Below are positions 14,381 to 23,039 of a stretch of DNA of 23,446 nucleotides, one piece after another (within the stretch, counting starts at the first letter, position 1; every line of letters starts with the position of its first letter). This stretch comes from Perkinsus olseni (lineage: Eukaryota > Perkinsozoa > Perkinsida > Perkinsidae). The notes below the pieces were generated by a model. The model worked only from the letters and a program-made list of their open reading frames with translations. It did no database searches and was not told the origin of the DNA. A program made the position numbers and the translations under genes. The stretch spans positions 1 through 23,446 of the forward strand of contig JABANP010000671.1 in assembly GCA_013115135.1 (NCBI GenBank). The letters run 5' to 3'.

Positions 14381-15073
14381 AGTGGAGCAGTGAGTGACAA
14401 ATTCGCTCGAGTCGCTGGAACGCTCGTTTTGGTGAGCGCGAGCCAGCTTCTCATATTCCACCTAGAGAAGGTGATTCGATCACCCTTATTATTTGTGATC
14501 GAGCGATTCGATGATTCTGAGTCGAGTTTCACGGAAATTCTCAACTCAATTCAGAACTAAAATAAGGCCTCAGTCAACTATCTGATTCTAAATCCAGAGT
14601 AGGATTCCGAGTAGAAATCGAGCAAAAAGTCGTCTGATTCGAATCACTGTCAGAAGATTCAACCCAAGCGCCAATGATTTTTATTTTCCAATCCGCAGTG
14701 AGAAATCAATGAATCACCCCTCAAATCAGTATCCACAAACGGCCTCTGAGCTCCCAGGGTTAAACTACTGGATGATGTCGATTGGCGCTCCAGCACGACT
14801 ACCGTCGCCTAGCTTGATACATTCTGATCCGAGGTGGAAAGACGGGAAGTACCAGACTGAACAGTCGGCCTTTGTTCTTTTATTCTTTGGGGATCAAAGC
14901 TGCTGGTATACCCTCGAGAAGACGAGTTCCATTCAGCGTGGGATCGATATCTCTCGCTGGGTGAATACTGAATTCATTCTAACTATTACTGAGCACACAA
15001 GTCGAAGAGTCCTCGGTAAAGCAGAAAATATGATGCGTAGCGTGCTGAAGTTGCCAGCTAGATAGAAGTAGCC

Positions 15074-15143
15074 AGCTTAACAGCAATGCCATGACGCCGT
15101 CATGGCATTGAAGTTAAGCTGTTAAGCCGTCATGATGACGGCT
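15074..15143. repeat. Fold-back and palindrome 3' of A2
   Basis: Arms 15074-15096 and 15098-15120 are inverted copies (21 of 23) separated by a single base. They are followed by a perfect 9-bp-arm palindrome at 15125-15143. Unit 1 has only one copy of the sequence here, so unit 2 gained an inverted duplication, probably by template switching. Confidence 0.75.
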
Positions 15144-15353
15144 AGAACTATACGGCGCTCTCCCAATGCTACGAATGCATTTTGCGATAACGCTTACAAT
15201 AAGAGGTACAATGATGATTAAATCTCCGGACATACCAAATCCGCGAGAATACGAGTAAAAAAGTTCTGCGGACAACCGCAAAACAAGAGGACGTTAGTTC
15301 CCGAACGAATGGTCTGACGAGTGAGCTGCAGTCGGCAATTATGCTCATAACGA

Positions 15354-15563
15354 CTAATAAGGGCAGACGCAATCGCAACTATCTGAGGCGTAATAGTAAA
15401 GACATTTACACTGAGGCCCACAGACGCGTTTGCCACCGTTGCATACATAGTCAGGACATGCGTCAATGTTGCCCAGAGCACGTAGATGGGCACCTAACTC
15501 CTCAGCGCCAGACAAGACAAACAACATGAGTCTGACGACCAGGAGATAGAAGGCGGCAGCCAT
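15354..15563 (-). CDS. Type A secreted cysteine-rich peptide, copy A2
   Basis: The 69-residue product has the same length as A1. A hydrophobic signal (residues 6-18) ends in Ser-Gly-Ala20, followed by a nearly invariant propeptide-like stretch (Leu-Gly-x-His-Leu-Arg-Ala-Leu-Gly-Asn-Ile-Asp) and eight Cys at 36, 41, 48, 52, 54, 63, 65 and 67. The start is ATG 15563, aligned with A1. Differences from A1 cluster in the signal peptide and in the loop between Cys54 and Cys63, while all Cys and the Cys-Asn-Gly-Gly-Lys-Arg-Val-Cys block are kept. That pattern fits a secreted, disulfide-rich peptide with one variable loop. B2 lies 367 bp upstream on the same strand. The family is unrecognised; effector, antimicrobial or signalling roles are all possible. 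Confidence 0.8.
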   Translation of the reverse strand: MAAAFYLLVVRLMLFVLSGAEELGAHLRALGNIDACPDYVCNGGKRVCGPQCKCLYYYASDSCDCVCPY

Positions 15564-15930
15564 GTTAGTAAACCTGGTATTGATAAAGAGAGCTGACAAC
15601 TGTATGGAAGCTCAGCCCCGGATTCGAGAAATGCGTCATTACTGAAGCCGCCTTGGCGTGTGAATTCGCCATGAGATTTTTCCCAAACTTCCCTTGAATT
15701 TCATGAACTTCCCTCAGCAGGCAAGAAGTTCGGTGGCAACCATGCGCGCAGCATCGAATTGATACTATCAATTAGTGATCGCTCTTTGTCCGACCCAGCA
15801 CGGTTCACGCGTTACTAATTGAAGAATTTGCCGCTCGCAAACAACGTGTCCGGCAAGCGGATGTACGAAGGCAGTGCCATACGCAGGACGTGTACAGACT
15901 ATTCTGAATGATATGGTAGATCTTCGAGAG

Positions 15931-16107
15931 CTAATGAGGGCATACGCAGCCGCACGTACGAGTATCCACATCAACAATGACACACTTACACTGAGTCTCA
16001 CATTGATGAAAACAGAACTTATCATCACATATATCGCCGGGGTGAACGCAGCCGAGATTACACGACAGCCAAAGGATACCGACCACCATTACAATGGTTG
16101 GAGTCAT
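15931..16107 (-). CDS. Type B secreted cysteine-rich peptide, copy B2
   Basis: The 58-residue product starts at ATG 16107, aligned with B1. A hydrophobic signal covers about residues 4-19 (cleavage probably just before Cys20). The mature peptide of about 39 residues is unusually Cys-dense: Cys20, 27, 32, 36, 40, 42, 52, 54 and 56, giving C-x6-C-x4-C-x3-C-x3-C-x-C-x9-C-x-C-x-C-Pro-His. From Cys36 on it aligns with type A, sharing Gln-Cys-Lys-Cys and the terminal C-x-C-x-C-P. Nine cysteines is an odd number, so a free Cys or a disulfide dimer is possible. The 43-nt inverted repeat lies 115 bp upstream of the start. Function is unknown; extracellular location is inferred. Confidence 0.8.
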   Translation of the reverse strand: MTPTIVMVVGILWLSCNLGCVHPGDICDDKFCFHQCETQCKCVIVDVDTRTCGCVCPH

Positions 16108-16222
16108 ATTGAGTAAAAGAACCCCTGCGAGCAAGTTGTCTCTTCCGTGCTACTCGGAGCGTGAAACCAACAGGAGACGATTGGCGTTTCCAACAGCCGA
16201 TGAGCTTGCAAGTTCGCGCTAG

Positions 16223-16367
16223 TGCACAATAGTGACAACATAGTGACGACTATACGCCATGTAATATGGCCACCCGGTTTAGTACTACTATACTATCATC
16301 GCTGAGATTGCCTTTACTGCTCCTGTTACATAGCGCATAGTCGTAACGATGTTGTCACTATAGTGCA
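16223..16367. repeat. 43-nt inverted repeat upstream of B2
   Basis: Arms 16223-16265 and 16325-16367 match at 37 of 43 positions as inverted copies, with a 59-nt spacer. The same structure occurs upstream of B1. A shortened arm-2-like copy lies at 17665-17694. I see no target-site duplication, so a transposon origin is not proven. Confidence 0.7.
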
Positions 16368-16559
16368 GGTTTCTCGTTCGCTCCGAAGCGTTATCACCGA
16401 TAACTTACCGGATAGGGTAGAGCCAGTCGTCTAAACTGGAGACATCAGCTGGATCGGTGGGATCGAATGTCACAGGGACTCGTCGTGAACGTCGGACTGG
16501 ACCGCTTGCTGCAGACTCCCGATAGAAGGCTTGAAGAGAATGCCATGATTGTGCAGACC

Positions 16560-17210
16560 AGATTGTCACTCCATCTTAGGATAATTCCGCTCTCAGCAAA
16601 ATGATCCTAAGATAGAGTGAGCGGTAAAATAGGTTGCTCTCGCAGGAGGAGTTGTGCAGTTGGCAGAACGTGAACCACATCCGTCGCAGTACAAGGTAGC
16701 CGAGCGTGATGACCGGAGATGGAATGATTGTTGTAGTCGGAGTTGGTCCGAGGAGAGACGTGAAAGATGAATTCACGAAGAGGATGAAAAATGACTCTGT
16801 CGGATCAGCCAGGCAGGAAAGCGAGATCATATCAACATCATACTCCAGAGCGGCAGGGGTAGGATGGCCGAATGTTATGTCATCCACGAGTACTTCTGTC
16901 ATCTGGGAGAAAGGCCACGGTGCTTCGAGCGGTTGGGATGCGATGTTAGAGATGCCGAGCTCATGGAAGGGGATGACCGTAGCCGATTGAAGTACCAGAG
17001 CATGCAGGCTGCTTGAGATCACAAGTCAGGATGGGCGTTCTCGCCAGCTGGTCTTGGGCGATGAGAGTAACAGACTAGTAGTTCCGCTGGGCGAACGATG
17101 AGTGTCTTGATGTTATGCCATTGTGGACTAGTTGGGGAGTGTCTTGGCGGCTTGCCATTGTCGACTCATACGCTTGTACGCCGCTATATCCGGAATTGTA
17201 TGAAGACAGA
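16560..17210. other. Unit 2-specific segment starting with a hairpin
   Basis: This stretch of about 650 bp has no counterpart at the matching place in unit 1 (near 12147-12235). It begins with a 16-bp hairpin (arms 16567-16582 and 16604-16619, 15 of 16). Open frames exist on both strands (minus 16576-17022, plus 16706-16990), but neither has a recognisable domain or a paralogue in the window. It may be an insertion here or a deletion in unit 1. Confidence 0.45.
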
Positions 17211-17699
17211 ACAAGGAGCAGCCGAAGGTGTAGAGCTAGCACACTCCGGAATATTGTTGCAGCTAGACCGAAGGAAAGATATCGATAAGGAAAAGTTCGT
17301 TCCACGATCGGAGCCCGGGCTCGACTCTCATGCAGAAGATTTGGACCTCAAAGTTGAAGTCCAAGATCAAGGGTAGTCGTCAAGAGAAAGGAACTGCTAT
17401 CTTACTGCACTGTGACTCAGTACAGTTTGGTTATTTGAGACGGGGCTCAAAGTAAGGTGAGGCCGGACTCGAGGGGAGTTGATCGATAATGAGATTTTGC
17501 AGCGTCGTTTAGAACGCATACGCGTGCACGGCGTGCTGTGCACGCGCGTGCAAGGCGTAGAATGAGGTCTGACGGTTATCTGGGACTAATGATACGCAGC
17601 AGCAGTCTAGGTAAATCCAGCGATGATAGTCTAACAGCTGAGTAGCACTGAACCAGGTGGCGGCTGTTACATAGCGTCGTCACTATGTAGTCGCATGTG

Positions 17700-18060
17700 T
17701 ACCACACCATCTGTCAAAAAGACTTAAAGTATGGATCGATTATCGAGGCTAGCGCGGCACAACCGTTCAATGATGTCGCCCCAGTGCTAGTTGTAGCGGA
17801 CAGTGATCGATAGCAACTCTCGCTGGTACCCTTCCGAGGGTTGCACTACTCTTCGAAGGCGAAATCATAGAGTGTCACGCGCCACGAAACTCTCATGCAC
17901 GGGGTAGACCGTTCCTGAAACTTCGGAACAGGTTCATTACGTTGTTGAGTGTTGCAGGACCGTTTCGCGGGGAAGATGTGTTGCACATCCGTACGCATCA
18001 ACACGCGCCCGCTGCATAACGCGCCTGCCGGTCACGAACTTAACTGGGGCTAACAAGCTA
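17700..18060. other. Unique spacer between units 2 and 3
   Basis: I find no match to the other units and no gene. The next bases (18061 on) join abruptly to a sequence equivalent to 1517 and 14965, so unit 3 lacks its first 1.5 kb. Confidence 0.5.
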
Positions 18061-18459
18061 TCCTGGATTAATACTGAATTCATTCTAACCGGTACTGAGC
18101 ACGAGTCGAAGAGTCCTTGTTAAAGCAGAAAAGAATATAATGCGTAGCGTGTTGAAGTTGCCAGTTGTATTGGAACTGCCAGCTTGACAGCAATGCCCGG
18201 GAGGCTAAGACTAAACGGCGCTCGCACAATGCTACGAGTGAATTTGGCGATAGCGTTTACGATAAGAGGCACAATGATGATTAAATCCCTGGACATACCA
18301 AATCCGCGAGAATACGAAGGAGAAAGATCTGCGGACGACAGCCAAACGAGAGGACATTAGTAAGGGAACCGACTTTGATGATCCTGTCGGTTATGTTCCC
18401 GACGAATGGTCTGACGAGTGAGCTGTCGATGACAATTATGCTCTTGACAGACATAGTGA

Positions 18460-18510
18460 CTAATAAGGGCAAACACAATCGCAAGTATTTTCGACATGAG
18501 ATTTACAGTA
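18460..18510 (-). pseudogene. Type A peptide relic A3 (C-terminal end only)
   Basis: Only the last codons of a type A gene remain: Asn-Thr-Cys-Asp-Cys-Val-Cys-Pro-Tyr-stop, preceded by Tyr-Cys-Lys. Everything upstream (signal peptide and first cysteines) has been replaced by sequence that lies about 150 bp upstream of A2 in unit 2. An internal deletion therefore removed the start and most of the gene. Confidence 0.7.
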
Positions 18511-18763
18511 ATGTGAGCTACTCCCCACAGCAGGCAAGACAATCGAAGGCAGCCATGCACGCAGCATGAAATTGATACCATCGATTGGTGACCGCTTTCA
18601 ATCCGACCTAACACGGCGTGCGCGTTACCTATTGAAGAGCTCACCGCTCGCAAACGACAGGCCAGGAGAGGGGGGATCAATAAAGCCAGCGCCGAAGGCA
18701 GGACACCTGCCCGTGAACGCGACTCGCGTGACACCAGTACGCTCGCACGCGTGCACTGTTGGA

Positions 18764-18767
18764 CGGT
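18764..18767. repeat. Target-site duplication CGGT, left
   Basis: CGGT precedes the 5' LTR of element 2 and follows its 3' LTR at 23324-23327. The duplication would be 5 bp (ACGGT) if the terminal A of the 3' LTR is counted as target. Confidence 0.75.
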
Positions 18768-19051
18768 TGTGACGGTGTGAAGTGGGGTTTCGGCCGGAAT
18801 CGGGACAGCGCTGCACAATTGTGCACTTGTGTAGTGCGGGACGGGTGCTTCAAGCTAAGCTTCGCTAGATCGATTACGTTCGTAGCTTCGTAATCAGACG
18901 TAGTTGTCCAACTAAGTTGTCTGACGTGGTTTGTCGACGTATCGTATAGCTCTGGTGACTCGTGTCGCCTTGGGTATTATCTATACGTTTGGTTGCTTCT
19001 GAGTTGCAGTACATCTTTTGGGTCGGGTTCACTACGCGAGTATTCCTGACA
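18768..19051 (+). repeat. 5' LTR of element 2
   Basis: The LTR begins TGTGACGG and ends CCTGACA. It contains a perfect GCACAATTGTGC palindrome and an inverted repeat GATTACG...CGTAATC. It has no evident similarity to the element 1 LTR beyond the ends. Confidence 0.93.
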
Positions 19052-19054
19052 TTT

Positions 19055-19063
19055 TGGTAGCAG
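19055..19063 (+). other. Primer binding site, element 2
   Basis: TGGTAGCAG lies 3 nt after the LTR, exactly as in element 1, and is followed by the same CTCCTTGTT leader. Confidence 0.7.
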
Positions 19064-19115
19064 CTCCTTGTTCGAAAGTACTGCGACTTTGGTATCGACG
19101 TTAACTCCAACGATT

Positions 19116-20129
19116 ATGTCCTCTATCTTACAAGGCCCTACGACTGGCGTGGATGGTGAAGAGTCCGACTTCCTATCGCCTACTTCTCGAGATGGTAACG
19201 CTGACAACGGCACGACCACCGCTACTATGTTGCGAGAGCCCCGTGTCAACATGGCGGACGGTGACAACGACAACCAACAGGCCGGAGCCGTTAGTGTGCA
19301 ACTTTCCAGCAGAATGCCCCATCCCTTCGATGGTACTACCGACTTCCGGTCATGGCTTCGTCGTTATGAGGCAGCAGCCGATGCGGCTCAGTGGTCGGAG
19401 CGTTCGCGAGCATCTCGTCTTGGTATGTATTTGGAGGAAGACTTCTTTGACTCATGGGTAGAACTGGCAAGCACGACGAACTGGAAGGCCGATAAGGTAT
19501 TAATGCTGAGCCTCTTCGCTAAGCGCTCACCGGATGAGGCTCTCCAAGCTTTTAATGCCCTTACGTGGGACGGTCATCAGCGGTTTGTAGTGTTTGCGGC
19601 TCGTCTTGGACGGTATCTTAAGGAGTATAATCAGTCTCTCCCAGAGGGTCAACGTATGTCGGCGGAGGCTATGGGTCGGCAGATTTTTGATCGGTGTGTT
19701 GCGGTTGCTCCTGAAGGTGCCCAGCAAGAGCTTCGCAAGCAGCAAGACCACTCTATCCGTGCTATTTGCTCTATTGTCGATGACTACAGTCCTGGTGCCG
19801 CTGCCAAGGACGGTCGCATGACATCAAGGTACCCTGTCACGGCGGGGTCTCAGCCCGTCGCGGCTGATGTTGGCGAGGTGCTACAGGCTGTGCTAGCTCC
19901 TATTATGGAGAGCTTGGCCGGTATTATCGCAAGACTAGATGCCCAACAAGGGTTTGACGAGGCTGATGGTGATAATGTGAGCCGTGGTTGCGGAAATTGT
20001 GGCGGTGGTCACTCTGCGTTGGTCTGCCCTACTAAAGCTTTCGACTCCGGTTGCTTTAAGTGTGGGATGGCGGGTCACTTCGCCCGTGACTGCCCTTTCC
20101 ATTCTAAGCCGACTGGTCCTGGAAACTAG
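19116..20129 (+). CDS. gag: Gag, element 2
   Basis: The ATG at 19116 gives 337 residues in one intact frame; an earlier TTG at 19068 is not needed. After a disordered acidic N-terminus (about 65 residues), the capsid-like core carries Tyr-Leu-Lys-Glu-Tyr-Asn ... Leu-Pro-Glu, matching element 1. Two zinc knuckles near the C-terminus show the same order and spacing: first C-x2-C-x3-H-x4-C, then the canonical C-x2-C-x4-H-x4-C. The protein should bind element RNA and form particles. It ends GGA AAC TAG like element 1, but the slippery heptamer is lost (TGGAAAC) and no pol frame follows, so frameshifting would serve no purpose. Keeping an intact gag with no pol suggests selection for its own particle protein. 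Confidence 0.93.
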   Translation: MSSILQGPTTGVDGEESDFLSPTSRDGNADNGTTTATMLREPRVNMADGDNDNQQAGAVSVQLSSRMPHPFDGTTDFRSWLRRYEAAADAAQWSERSRASRLGMYLEEDFFDSWVELASTTNWKADKVLMLSLFAKRSPDEALQAFNALTWDGHQRFVVFAARLGRYLKEYNQSLPEGQRMSAEAMGRQIFDRCVAVAPEGAQQELRKQQDHSIRAICSIVDDYSPGAAAKDGRMTSRYPVTAGSQPVAADVGEVLQAVLAPIMESLAGIIARLDAQQGFDEADGDNVSRGCGNCGGGHSALVCPTKAFDSGCFKCGMAGHFARDCPFHSKPTGPGN

Positions 20130-21120
20130 CTGTGGCATTACCTTCTTTATGAGGTTTCGAACGTTTTCCTCGTCTGGGCTTCTCTGGTGTGGCCGTGACC
20201 ACTGAACTTCATTTGGACGGCGAGTGTTGGTACTTGTAATATTGCGGATGTTCTGGACTTCAACGTCTGTTTTCACGTCTTGCCTCTTGGCTTGAAGCTG
20301 CCTTGACGTCCTGGTCGGTTTCAGTATGAGCTACTGAATGAGGTCCCTGTTCTCTCTGGTTCCCTGATGAGTCATCAGTGATGACTGTGGCGGCAGTGGA
20401 AGATGGTGTGGTAGAAGCAGTATTGGCATAAACGTGGAAAAATAGATTATTTTTCTTTCTGGTAATTTTCCGTTGAAAAATAGGAAAAATGGCGGAAAAA
20501 TAGTGTGTTTTCTGAAAAATTCTTTCGACTACATCCGAAGCTTCTTCATGCGTACCCCGGCAGGTTTCGCCAGCGACCTTGTTCAGAAAGCGCGCCCGAG
20601 AACCTCCGGACGCTCCGTATTCTACATCGGTACTCTCTCGATATCGGAAGCAGCAATTTTAAATCAAAAGCTTCGATTGAATTCAACTCGAACCTCAATA
20701 CCCGGATCAGGCGGCCATCAGTAGGGAAAAGAGATAGAGTCAATAAGCGGCTACAGATGATCGAACCGCTGTAAGGTACCAGGTGCCGAAAAATTGGAAA
20801 TTTACTAGTATGCCGCTGATAAGAGTATCGTTGTAGTTAAGGCAAAGGAGAATCTTAGGAGAAGATTTGATAAGGACTATGATCAGGCGTCACACAGTGT
20901 GACGTCTGATCAGCGTGACTCACACTTGACACACTTTGTGTGAATCACACTTGCGCATGCGTGCTCGTGACACGGCATCCAATGGGTCTCTTGCTACAGA
21001 GAGAACACAGGCGAAGGGCGACCACAGTTGTAACGTGCATTCTGCTTAGCAGCCGAAAATTTCGTCGTTCAACCCTAATAAACAGTGGTGAATTGCGGCG
21101 GAAAGAAAAGACGGGAAAGC
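20130..21120. other. Non-coding cargo of element 2, first part
   Basis: No pol motif is present. An AAAAATAG/GGAAAAAT-rich patch lies at 20435-20525, and a near-perfect 33-bp palindrome (TGATCAGG...TGATCA) at 20880-20912. Short frames (20473-20774) have no recognisable content. Confidence 0.6.
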
Positions 21121-21164
21121 GCGCTATTTTTCCATATTTTTCCACATTCTATTTTTCTTGCAAA

Positions 21165-21192
21165 TTTCCTTCCGGAAATTTCCGGAAGGAAA
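21165..21192. repeat. 28-bp perfect palindrome with GGAAATTTCC core
   Basis: The palindrome is centred between 21178 and 21179 and perfect over 14 bp on each side. Related GGAAATTTCC words recur at 21960-22015 and 22690-22745. Confidence 0.85.
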
Positions 21193-21220
21193 AATAGGAC
21201 GACCTTTATGCCAACACTGG

Positions 21221-21340
21221 GTAGAAGGTTTGATGGGTCCCCGAGCTAAGACTCTGGTTGGTTATCCCGAATCTCCCCTGTGGTAGAAGCTATGGTGAAT
21301 CCCCGAGCTGAGACTCCGGTTGTTACCCCGAATCTTCCCC
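21221..21340 (+). repeat. Two-copy 62-bp tandem repeat in element 2
   Basis: Copies 21221-21282 and 21283-21340 are diverged direct repeats. Both translate in the same frame to a similar peptide (Pro-Arg-Ala-[Lys/Glu]-Thr core), although the first has an in-frame TAG. This suggests decayed coding sequence. Confidence 0.65.
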
Positions 21341-21709
21341 AAGTTCTCCCGGGCCGGTTGTGTCTTCTCCTGAACGATCTCCTGGTTTTGGTTCTGCGAG
21401 GGAGGAGTACTCTCCTCCTAGCAACCCCGTTGGGTCGAAAAGTCGTGCGTTGATGGTGTTCAAGATGTTGTTGATCAAGCGTAAGACGCCCTCTTGGCTG
21501 GTAATGATGATCAGCAAGAATTGCCGGAAGGTATCCTGAGAGATGTTATTTCGGTTGGTTGGCTGTCTACTGTGGTCCGACGTCCACCTCCTCCTCGTTT
21601 CGACCTAGGTCGGTGTGTTCCTCCAGCTCCCCGTCGTTCCGGCGGTGAGGAGAGGGCTGATTATAGTGCACCATACGATGGTTGGCAAGGGCCCTATGAT
21701 GGAGGGTGA
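21341..21709 (+). pseudogene. Possible decayed ORF in element 2 cargo
   Basis: Two plus-strand frames overlap and look like one disrupted coding region: a Ser/Pro-rich then Lys-rich stretch (about 21370-21500), then a Pro/Arg/Gly-rich stretch to TGA at 21707-21709. Neither has an ATG in a convincing place. It could be the remains of a captured host gene or of an ancestral element ORF; no family is recognised. Confidence 0.3.
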
Positions 21710-23028
21710 ACGCGGTGTAATACCGCCGATATTCTGTGTCGCGCGATTGATTCTGCGACTGCTGTGCGATCTTTCGTGCAGCCGCTCCTTTCTTATGCGT
21801 TCCTGTTTCTGGCCAGAGCAGATAACGCCGTTATGTTGGATTTGTCTGATGTTGTTTCTGATCATGCCCATCTTTCTGCGAGTAACCTCAGACAATCCAC
21901 GTGGAGATCGCTTCGCTCAAGACCAGGGTGTGCTGTTTCCATTTTGTGCGATTTTTCTTTCCGGAAATTTCCGAAAATTTCCGATGGAAATATACGGCGT
22001 GGAAATTTCCGGAAACATGTATGCACGAAGAAGGGTGGCTTCATTCCTTCGCGCAAGCGAAGAAAATTTACGTCACTTTCGGCCATTTTTGCCGATTTTC
22101 GCATGAAATCTGTTTTTCCGTGGTTTATAATATAAAACTCCTGATTGGACTGGACGAAGATCTGCCGTAAGTCATCCACCATGGATGATCTACGTCTACG
22201 CGCAACTCCGCCAAAACTGGCACTTATTTTCTTCGTGGGCGCTATCATTTGGTGGCGGGCAATAAGTCTTCAACTCCGAAGAGTCTTGGGCCTTTGGGCC
22301 TATGCGTTGACTTCTGGCCCACCGACTGAGTCGATGGGCCGAGTCGAAGGGACTCGGGTGTCCAGCAAACTTACAATTACTCAAGTAAACTTAAGTAAAG
22401 ACTCACTTACAATTACTTACGTATTCACATGCTCGAGTACGCTGAGGAATGAAGCAAGAGAGCAAGTGACCAAGGATTGATCAACATTCTCCTGATGCCC
22501 ACTGGGCATTGCCCAGGTGCTCTACCATGTGCCATGACTGGTGTTCAACAGGTAGAAGGTGCGGTAAGCGATCATTGGGGAGGTAATTCCATAATGTTTC
22601 CGTTCTTTAGTGCGTTGCGAAATGGCGCAAGAAAGCAAGTGACCAAGGATTGGTCAACAATTTTGTGCTTCCATCATTTCCGCTCATTTCCAGATATTTC
22701 CAGTGGAAATTTCCGGAAAGGAAATATTTTCGCGTTTCCGGAAAAAAGGCACACCCTGCTCAAGACCTACCTTGACGTTGTCTGGTTTCCGTGGCTCGCG
22801 GTCGTACTCGGTTCAAGATGGCTACTGCTAATTCGAGGCCGGCTAGACCTATTGTCTCTTAAGGCTGGTTGATAAAGTGAGATAAGTTCAGAAGTAGATG
22901 TAGATTGAAGTAGATTCGTTTTGATAGTCGTATTGTAATTGTAATTGTAATGAGCCCATTGTTTTCATTTTTGCTTGGCCGGGCCCTGTTCGTCCTTAGG
23001 CCGGTTCCGTAGTCCCGCTTCCGTCCTG
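21710..23028. other. Non-coding cargo of element 2, last part
   Basis: This part has dense GGAAATTTCC / TTTCCGGAAA words in two clusters (21955-22015 and 22680-22745). A 33-nt repeat occurs twice (22454-22486 and 22627-22659), differing at 2 positions. GGGCC-rich inverted repeats lie near 22285-22345. Overlapping frames in both directions are by-products of the palindromes. Confidence 0.55.
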
Positions 23029-23039
23029 CAAGGGAGGTA
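23029..23039 (+). other. 3' polypurine tract, element 2
   Basis: CAAGGGAGGTA abuts the TG of the 3' LTR. It resembles the GGGAGGGAAA tract of element 1 but is shorter. Confidence 0.6.

Larger units (their letters stand above)
13150..17700. repeat. Unit 2 of the segmental duplication
   Basis: This unit is free of LTR elements and gives the clearest view of the ancestral order: GATTC zone, ultraconserved blocks, A2, B2, inverted repeat, then a non-coding 3' part. Relative to unit 1 it has an extra stretch of about 130 bp at 13503-13640, a fold-back at 15074-15143 and about 650 bp at 16560-17210. Identity outside indels is roughly 80-85% by eye. Confidence 0.85.
18061..18767. repeat. Unit 3 of the segmental duplication, 5'-truncated
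   Basis: The sequence aligns with 1515-1880 and 14963-15353, then, after the A3 relic, with 15715-15840 and 10490-10715. It is interrupted at 18767 by element 2 and resumes at 23328. Confidence 0.8.

Noticed and set aside
16576..17022. Minus 148-codon frame as a membrane protein gene
   Set aside because: No paralogue, no domain and only scattered hydrophobic residues; the frame overlaps the hairpin at its end.
18357..18818. Minus 153-codon frame with several Cys
   Set aside because: It reads across the A3 relic in the wrong frame and across unit sequence that is not open in the other units.
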